Origin: NIC37A-2 sp050289625 | GTDB lineage: Bacteria > Myxococcota_A > Polyangia > Polyangiales > Polyangiaceae | Reading direction: 5' to 3' | DNA: 28,685 nt | NCBI GenBank assembly: GCA_050289625.1 | Contig: JBNKGC010000062.1 | Span: 1-28,685 of the forward strand | In this document: positions 23,806 to 28,685 of the stretch, in pieces | Position numbering within the stretch: the stretch's first letter is position 1 | Layout: the number at the start of each line of letters is the position of its first letter | Notes under the pieces: model-generated | What the model was told of the DNA's origin: nothing | Databases searched by the model: none | What the model saw: only the letters and a program-made list of their open reading frames with translations | Position numbers and translations under genes: made by a program

Positions 23806-24399
23806 TTAGAGTTTGTCGATGGGCCTTGGGCAATTCTGTCGGACGCGGCACCCGGAGCATTCATTTCCAGACCAAATCGCATCGAAACGCGCCTGGGCTT
23901 CGTCCAGGAGAAAATCGTCATCTGTCAAAATACCCATCTCGAAGTTGCGCCGCTTCTCGCCCTTGGCGCCGAGCCCTGCGCCGGTGAAGTTGGCGCTTCC
24001 CATGTAGAGTCGACAACCGTCGACCGCGATGATCTTGAGGTGGACGCGGGGGCACTGACGGAGCCAGGCGGGGGTCTTACGCAGGCTCGGGTGCTTTCCC
24101 AGTTCCTGAGAAAAGGCGCGCGACGGGTTTGTCGCATGCAGGAGTCGGACCTCGACTCCCCGCTTGACCAGATCACTCAGGGTTCCCAGGACGGAGACGT
24201 AGCGACCTCGGGCGCGCGCTGCGGATCCGATCGGGGCTTCCACTCGAAGATCTTTCAAGTTGGCGCTCGCGATCCACAGAGAGACCCGGGCCGAAGCGAG
24301 GGTGCTGACTACCTCGGTATAGTGCTGCCCGTCCTGGATCAACCGGAGGGAGACGCGACGCTCCTCGGAGGGGAAAGGGGGAGGGGCGGGGTGCTTCAT
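23806..24399 (-). CDS. Phospholipase D-like protein with a single HKD motif
   Basis: The 197-residue product has one HxKx4D active-site motif, HLKIIAVDG (His120, Lys122, Asp127), followed by YMGSANFTGAGLG (GSxN). Single-HKD proteins such as the nuclease Nuc work as dimers and can cut DNA or act on phosphodiesters. An N-terminal strand-helix unit (RRVSLRLIQDGQHYTEVVSTLASARVSLWIASANL) matches the PLD fold. The C-terminus carries a Cys cluster CSGCRVRQNCP (Cys181, Cys184, Cys190) that may bind metal. No signal peptide is seen, so a cytoplasmic role, perhaps as a nuclease, is likely. It is divergent from the beta-keto acid cleavage gene with a 44-bp spacer. Substrate unknown. Confidence 0.82.
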   Translation of the reverse strand: MKHPAPPPFPSEERRVSLRLIQDGQHYTEVVSTLASARVSLWIASANLKDLRVEAPIGSAARARGRYVSVLGTLSDLVKRGVEVRLLHATNPSRAFSQELGKHPSLRKTPAWLRQCPRVHLKIIAVDGCRLYMGSANFTGAGLGAKGEKRRNFEMGILTDDDFLLDEAQARFDAIWSGNECSGCRVRQNCPRPIDKL

Positions 24400-24443
24400 C
24401 GGGTCCGAGCGTAGCTCATTGCCGGAGCTGCTATGATTTTCCG

Positions 24444-25298
24444 GTGGACGACCCGTGCATCATCAGTGTCGCAATCACCGGTTCCGTGCCCCGAAAGCGG
24501 GACACCTCGGCGATCCCCGTCACACCGAACGAGCAGATCGAGTCCAGCCAGGAGGCCTACGAGGCGGGGGCGGCCCTGGTCCACATCCATGTGCGGAACG
24601 ACGACGAGAGCCCCTCGTCCGATCCCGAGAAATTCGCAGCCGTGCAGGATGGGGTCCGAAGGCACTGCCCCGGCATGATCATTCAGTTCTCCACCGGTGG
24701 CCGGGGCCGGTCGGCGGAAGAGCGTGGGGCGATGCTCCACCTCGACCCGGACATGGCCTCCCTCGCCACGGGCTCGGTGAACTTTCCCACGAGCGTCTAC
24801 GAAAATTCTCCCGATCTGATCGAACGTCTTGCCGCGACCATGCTCGAGAGGGGAATCAAACCGGAGATCGAAATCTTCGATCTCGCGATGCTGTACAACG
24901 CTCGGCGCATGCTCGACGAGGGGAAGCTCCAGGGTCCCCTGCATGTCCAGTTCGTCTTCGGGATCAAGAACGCGCTGCCCGCCCGCCGGGAGATCCTCGA
25001 TTTCTTGGTGTCGGAGCTCGGCGCGGTTCTGCCGGGAGCCACCTGGACCGCGGCGGGGCTCGGTCGACATCAGCTTGCGGTCAATCACTGGTGTCTCGAG
25101 CTCGGTGGGCATTGTCGTACCGGGCTCGAAGACAACATCCGTTACGACCGGTCGCGGCTCGCGAAGAGCAATGCCGAACTCGTGGCCCGGGTCGCCGAGC
25201 TCACGGGACAATATGGGCGGCGACCGGCCACTCCAGACGAGGCACGAGCGATCCTCGAGCTCGAGTCTGCCGTGTCGCCGGCAAAAAGTCGGTGTTAG
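24444..25298 (+). CDS. Beta-keto acid cleavage enzyme (BKACE; DUF849 / 3-keto-5-aminohexanoate cleavage family)
   Basis: BKACE enzymes transfer acetyl-CoA to a beta-keto acid and release acetoacetate plus a new acyl-CoA; the family covers 3-keto-5-aminohexanoate, beta-ketoadipate and other acids. The 284-residue product has the start IISVAITGSVPRK, PVTPNEQIESSQEAYEAGA, the zinc-binding HIHVRND (His47 and His49), IQFSTGGRGRS, and the C-terminal GATWTAAGLGRHQLAVN and GLEDNIRYD motifs. The GTG at 24444 gives the usual N-terminus. The next gene, a fused aromatic-catabolism protein, begins 10 bp after the stop, so they form one operon. That context favours a beta-keto acid from ring cleavage, such as beta-ketoadipate, as substrate. 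Confidence 0.94.
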   Translation: MDDPCIISVAITGSVPRKRDTSAIPVTPNEQIESSQEAYEAGAALVHIHVRNDDESPSSDPEKFAAVQDGVRRHCPGMIIQFSTGGRGRSAEERGAMLHLDPDMASLATGSVNFPTSVYENSPDLIERLAATMLERGIKPEIEIFDLAMLYNARRMLDEGKLQGPLHVQFVFGIKNALPARREILDFLVSELGAVLPGATWTAAGLGRHQLAVNHWCLELGGHCRTGLEDNIRYDRSRLAKSNAELVARVAELTGQYGRRPATPDEARAILELESAVSPAKSRC

Positions 25299-25308
25299 AA
25301 GGAAGCTT

Positions 25309-28296
25309 GTGACGGACGAAGTGCAGGCGCGAGAGCCTGAAATCGAGACTCGTGGACTCGCAGCCCTCGAGGAACATCTCGACCGCCTGAGCAGCCGCAA
25401 AATCCTGGTCCTGTCCGGTCCGAGCCGGCGCTTCGTCGACCGGGTGAAGGCAGCCGCGGGGGACCGGGAAGTCGACGTCTTCGACGGCAGCCAACAACAC
25501 GTGCCGCTCGAAGTCGTCCGTCGTGCGACCGACGTTCTCACGCAGTCGAAGGCGGACACGGTCGTCTCCATCGGGGGGGGCGCCGCGACGGGGCTCGGCA
25601 AGGTTCTGCGACTCGAGCGAAAGGTGAACTTCGTCGCGATCCCGACGACGTACTCCGGTTCGGAGATGACCAGCGTCGTCGGGACGACGGACTCCGGAAT
25701 CAAGAGCACCAGGCGCGAGCCGATGGCACGCCCCGACGTGGTCATCTACGACGGTTCGCTCACCGAAGACATGCCGAGGAGGCTCACCTGCACCAGCCTG
25801 CTCAACGCCCTCGCCCACCCGATCAGCGCACTTTCGGTGGGGACTCTGCAGGGGAAGGCGCGAGAGGAGGCGTTTCGGGCGGCAAAGCTCGTCTACGCGT
25901 CCGCTCACACGTTGGTATCCCTCCCGCACCATGGGAAGGCCCGTGCCGGAGCGCTCCGCGCCGCGGCGCTCGCGGCCGAATGCATCGAGCGCGGCGAGCT
26001 CGGGGTTCATCACCGGTGGGTGCACCTCCTCGGTGGGCGATTCGACGTGGTGCACAGCGAGGCCCACGCGGTCGTGCTGCCGCACTTCTTGCGGCTTCTG
26101 CGGGACGAAAATCCGAGTCTGACGGCGGAGCTCGCCGATGAGCTCGGCGAGCCCAACTTGGAAAAGGCACTCTTCGAGCTCTTGGTGCGGGCGGGAGCTC
26201 CGACCTCCCTCGCGGAGCTCGGGGTGCGTCATGGGGAGCTCCGCACTGTGGCCCAAGAGCAGGCGGACGTCCCCGTCGAGGTGCTCGCGCGGGCTGTGGA
26301 CGGGCGCTGTCCGTCGGCGGAGATCCGCTGGGAAGCGTGGGGGCCCGGGCTCGAGGTCGCGCACTGGGGACCGCCGCTCGAAGGAGCGCGCCGCGTGATC
26401 GTCGCCGTGCACGGTCGAGGGATCAACGCGGAACAGATCGTGCGCCGGGCCCTCGAGGTCACAGGGAACGACCCGCAGATCGCGATTGTGGCTCCCCAGG
26501 CGGTGGGCAACAGTTGGTACCCAGGGCGCTACGACCAATCGCGGGTCGAGCTGGACGAGGAGCTCGACGTCGCTCTGGCTCGCGTGACTGCGGTCTGCGA
26601 TCGCGTGGCGAAGACTGTCGGTGACGAGCGCCTCGCCTTGTTCGGGTTTTCCCAGGGGGCCTGTGTGGCGCTCGAGGTGTTCATTGCTCGCGGGCGACGC
26701 TTGGCTTCGGTGGTGGCGCTTTCCGGAGCTCGCATCGGCGAAGCAGAAGAGGGGCCACCCGCCAGCGCGGAGCTTTCGGGCACCCCCGTCTTGTTGGGCC
26801 TTTCAAATGGAGATCTTTGGATCGCTGGCGATCACGTGAGCGCCACCGCGCGTGAACTCGACAGCGTGGGCTGTGAGGTCGAGGACATTCGGGTTTCTGG
26901 AGGCGAGCACTTCCTCCACGGCGTGCAGCGCATTCGGGGACGCGAGCTCTTGACGGGACGTACCCGTCGCACCGAGACTGGTTTCGGAAACGTGCACCAG
27001 AGCGAGGGGCTGCCGGGCGCTCTCCCGCGCGAGCAAAACACGCCGCGGCACGCGCCGTACGGCCTTTATCCCGAGCAGATCAACGACACGGGGTTCACGG
27101 TCGAACGCGCCAAGAATCGTCGCGCCTGGGTGTATCGAATCCGCCCGTCGAATCAGCAGAGCACGTTCGCGCCCCTCGAGCACCCGTATCTCGCCGCGGA
27201 CTTCCTGGATGTGCCGCCCGAGGTGAACCTGTGCGGCTTCGCGGCGGAACCCATTCCCACGGAGCCTACGGATTTCGTGGACGGTTTGGTGACGCTGGGT
27301 GGAGCAGGCGCCGCCGGCCTTCGCCGTGGGTACGCCATCCACACCTACGCGGCGAACCGGAGCATGGAACACCGCGCGCTCAGCTCCGGAGACGGGGAGC
27401 TCCTGATCCTCCCTCAACGCGGAGCGCTCACTCTCCTGACCGAGCTCGGTGTGCTCGAGGTTGGCGTCGGTGAGCTCGCGGTGGTCCCGCGAGGGCTCCG
27501 ATTTTCGGTGCTGCTCCGCGAGGGGGACGCGCGGGGATTCGTCGCCGAGGTCTTCGGTCGACATTTCGAGCTTCCGGAGCGCGGTCCGATTGGAGCGAAC
27601 GGGCTCAGCGACGCGCGGCACTTCATGGCGCCGACAGCCTGGCACGAAGACCGCTTGGCTCCCGGCTACCGCCTCACCCACAAGCTCGGGGGGCGCCTGT
27701 ACGAAGCCATGCAGGACTACTCGCCGTTCGACGTCGTAGCTTGGCAGGGAAACTTTGCCCCCTACACCTACGACCTTGCGCTGTTCTCCCCGGTCTGGAA
27801 TGCCCGGGTGGACCATGGGGATCCTTCGGTCTTCACGGTGCTGTCGACGCCCCTGGACGAGCCCGGCACGAACCTGCTCGACCTCGTGGCATTTCCGGTG
27901 CGCTGGGACGCGACGGAGCACACCTTCCGCCCCCCGTACTACCACCGGAACGCGACGACGGAGTTCAACGGGATTTTGCGGGAAGTGGGTGGCGGGGTGC
28001 CTCCCTTCGAGGCCGGGATCACCTTCCTTACGCCCCCGACGACTCCGCACGGCGTGGTTACCGAAACCGTGGAACGATACCTTGCCCAAAGCGACGAACA
28101 GGCCGACGCCCCGCGGCGCAGCTCGAACGTCTCGTTGTGGTTTCAGTTCGAGAGTGCCCTCCCGATGAGCCTCACCCGGTGGGCGCGCGAGGCGCCGCGT
28201 TGGGTCCCGCGGTGGCGTGAGGTCTGGGGTGCGCCCCGCACGCATTTTACGAGTGGCTTTGCGTTCGAGGGGAGCGACGACGGCTCTCCCCGGTAA
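25309..28296 (+). CDS. Trifunctional fusion: maleylacetate reductase-like - alpha/beta hydrolase - homogentisate 1,2-dioxygenase-like
   Basis: One uninterrupted 995-codon frame. Residues 1-~345 resemble maleylacetate reductase (iron-type alcohol dehydrogenase fold): SIGGGAATGLGK (~87-98), AIPTTYSGSEMT and HHRWVHLLGGRFDVVHSEAH (234-253). The usual N-terminal strand is short or missing. Residues ~345-550 are a phospholipase/carboxylesterase-type hydrolase like MhqD: VHGRGINA, the nucleophile elbow GFSQGA (Ser448), SNGD and a late GEHFLHG. Residues 556-995 are a full-length homogentisate dioxygenase-like cupin starting TGFGN, with QNTPRHAPYGLYPEQ, GPIGANG and DPSVFTVL. Fe ligands His879 and Glu885 (YYHRNATTEF) and His914 (TPHG) are present, but the active-site WHGN reads WQGN (Gln813). 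The GTG at 25309 has AGAAGGAAG upstream; the frame is open further back only as a shadow of the previous gene. Confidence 0.92.
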   Translation: MTDEVQAREPEIETRGLAALEEHLDRLSSRKILVLSGPSRRFVDRVKAAAGDREVDVFDGSQQHVPLEVVRRATDVLTQSKADTVVSIGGGAATGLGKVLRLERKVNFVAIPTTYSGSEMTSVVGTTDSGIKSTRREPMARPDVVIYDGSLTEDMPRRLTCTSLLNALAHPISALSVGTLQGKAREEAFRAAKLVYASAHTLVSLPHHGKARAGALRAAALAAECIERGELGVHHRWVHLLGGRFDVVHSEAHAVVLPHFLRLLRDENPSLTAELADELGEPNLEKALFELLVRAGAPTSLAELGVRHGELRTVAQEQADVPVEVLARAVDGRCPSAEIRWEAWGPGLEVAHWGPPLEGARRVIVAVHGRGINAEQIVRRALEVTGNDPQIAIVAPQAVGNSWYPGRYDQSRVELDEELDVALARVTAVCDRVAKTVGDERLALFGFSQGACVALEVFIARGRRLASVVALSGARIGEAEEGPPASAELSGTPVLLGLSNGDLWIAGDHVSATARELDSVGCEVEDIRVSGGEHFLHGVQRIRGRELLTGRTRRTETGFGNVHQSEGLPGALPREQNTPRHAPYGLYPEQINDTGFTVERAKNRRAWVYRIRPSNQQSTFAPLEHPYLAADFLDVPPEVNLCGFAAEPIPTEPTDFVDGLVTLGGAGAAGLRRGYAIHTYAANRSMEHRALSSGDGELLILPQRGALTLLTELGVLEVGVGELAVVPRGLRFSVLLREGDARGFVAEVFGRHFELPERGPIGANGLSDARHFMAPTAWHEDRLAPGYRLTHKLGGRLYEAMQDYSPFDVVAWQGNFAPYTYDLALFSPVWNARVDHGDPSVFTVLSTPLDEPGTNLLDLVAFPVRWDATEHTFRPPYYHRNATTEFNGILREVGGGVPPFEAGITFLTPPTTPHGVVTETVERYLAQSDEQADAPRRSSNVSLWFQFESALPMSLTRWAREAPRWVPRWREVWGAPRTHFTSGFAFEGSDDGSPR

Positions 28297-28351
28297 GCCT
28301 CGGAGGCGGCGCCAAGCTCAGCCGGGACGCGTCCGCGAGGGACTTCGGCTC

Positions 28352-28685
28352 GTGGCTCGGAACGCTGAAGCGCGTTCGGCTTCCGAAGAGGCAGCGCCGG
28401 CGCCAGTCACGACTCTCGTCACCCTACGCGACGGCTCTCGTGTGCAAGGCGTCTTGGTCGAAGAAGTGCCGGGCAAGCACGTGACGCTCCAATTGGCGAC
28501 AGGTGAGGTCCGCACCATCCCAGCGGACGAGATTGCTCCGGAAGGGTCGCCTGCGGGTTCCGGACGGGGTTCGCTCGATCCCGACGACAACGAGGACGCG
28601 CCCCCCGAAGACTCGGTCGATCTGGACGGCGAAAACGAGGCTGCCCCGCCGGCCGAGCAGCTCCGCCCCGACCACGCGGATCCAG
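28352..28685 (+). CDS. Start of a hypothetical protein (3' truncated by window)
   Basis: A plus-strand frame beginning at a GTG at 28352, with GAGGGA about 9 bases upstream, stays open to the window end. After a polar Ala/Glu-rich lead it encodes a small beta-type unit VTLRDGSRVQGVLVEEVPGKHVTLQLATGEVRTIPADEI. That pattern (a short SH3/Sm-like sheet with D/G-G turns) is frequent at the N-terminus of myxobacterial membrane or envelope proteins. It is followed by an acidic Asp/Glu/Pro-rich linker. The fusion gene ends 55 bp upstream. Function unknown. Confidence 0.6.
   Translation, partial: MARNAEARSASEEAAPAPVTTLVTLRDGSRVQGVLVEEVPGKHVTLQLATGEVRTIPADEIAPEGSPAGSGRGSLDPDDNEDAPPEDSVDLDGENEAAPPAEQLRPDHADP

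Noticed and set aside
24829..25308. Longer N-terminus for the trifunctional fusion
   Set aside because: The upstream part is a different frame of the BKACE gene and gives a Ser/Arg-rich nonsense product; the GTG at 25309 has a ribosome binding site.
24396..25745. Minus-strand 449-codon frame opposite the BKACE gene
   Set aside because: Antisense shadow; the opposite strand encodes conserved enzyme motifs.

Overview
The window is GC-rich bacterial chromosome with closely packed genes and frequent GTG/TTG starts. Its gene content is typical of predatory or soil Myxococcota (Polyangia-like): an RHS protein tip, a very large Ser/Thr-kinase/AAA fusion, (nor)spermidine genes, a long-form aromatic amino acid hydroxylase and a Cys-rich secreted cytochrome-like protein. 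The lineage is inferred from this content; no rRNA or other marker is present.

Layout. Bases 1-1774 hold the C-terminal end of an RHS protein and a small two-helix membrane protein that may be its immunity partner. Bases 1775-2893 are mostly non-coding, with a tandem 184/187-bp repeat and strong hairpins, followed by a probable lipoprotein gene (to 3655). A minus-strand group follows: aromatic amino acid hydroxylase, a start/stop-coupled proline-rich mini-ORF, and hemB. Divergent from it are carboxynorspermidine synthase and decarboxylase (6894-9336). Bases 9337-10679 hold a barrel-protein remnant, a clear intrinsic terminator, hsp20 (minus), and a hairpin-rich spacer. Then come a dprA-like gene and trmFO (plus), hemW (minus) and a bifunctional rel (plus). 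From 16687 to 24399 everything is on the minus strand: phospholipase D-like protein, a small helical protein with its downstream partner, a secreted cytochrome-like protein, and a 1311-residue kinase/pseudo-cyclase/ATPase. From 24444 to 28296, on the plus strand, a beta-keto acid cleavage enzyme is followed after 10 bp by one uninterrupted 995-codon gene. The window ends inside a further gene.

The main find is that 995-residue protein. It joins a maleylacetate-reductase-like iron-type dehydrogenase, an MhqD-like alpha/beta hydrolase and a full-length homogentisate-1,2-dioxygenase-like cupin. The dioxygenase domain keeps the Fe ligands (His879, Glu885, His914), but the conserved active-site His of the WHGN motif is Gln813. 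With the preceding beta-keto acid cleavage enzyme this looks like a two-gene aromatic ring-cleavage pathway: ring opening, hydrolysis or reduction of the ring-opened acid, then acetyl-CoA-dependent cleavage of the resulting beta-keto acid. The substrate is not known; a hydroquinone-type compound or homogentisate are the leading guesses.

Other points of interest are the RHS tip with its possible immunity gene, the proline-rich mini-ORF, a small-protein/partner pair that may be RiPP-like, and a degenerate class III cyclase domain in the kinase fusion. Identifications rest on reading motifs by eye; no database search was possible.
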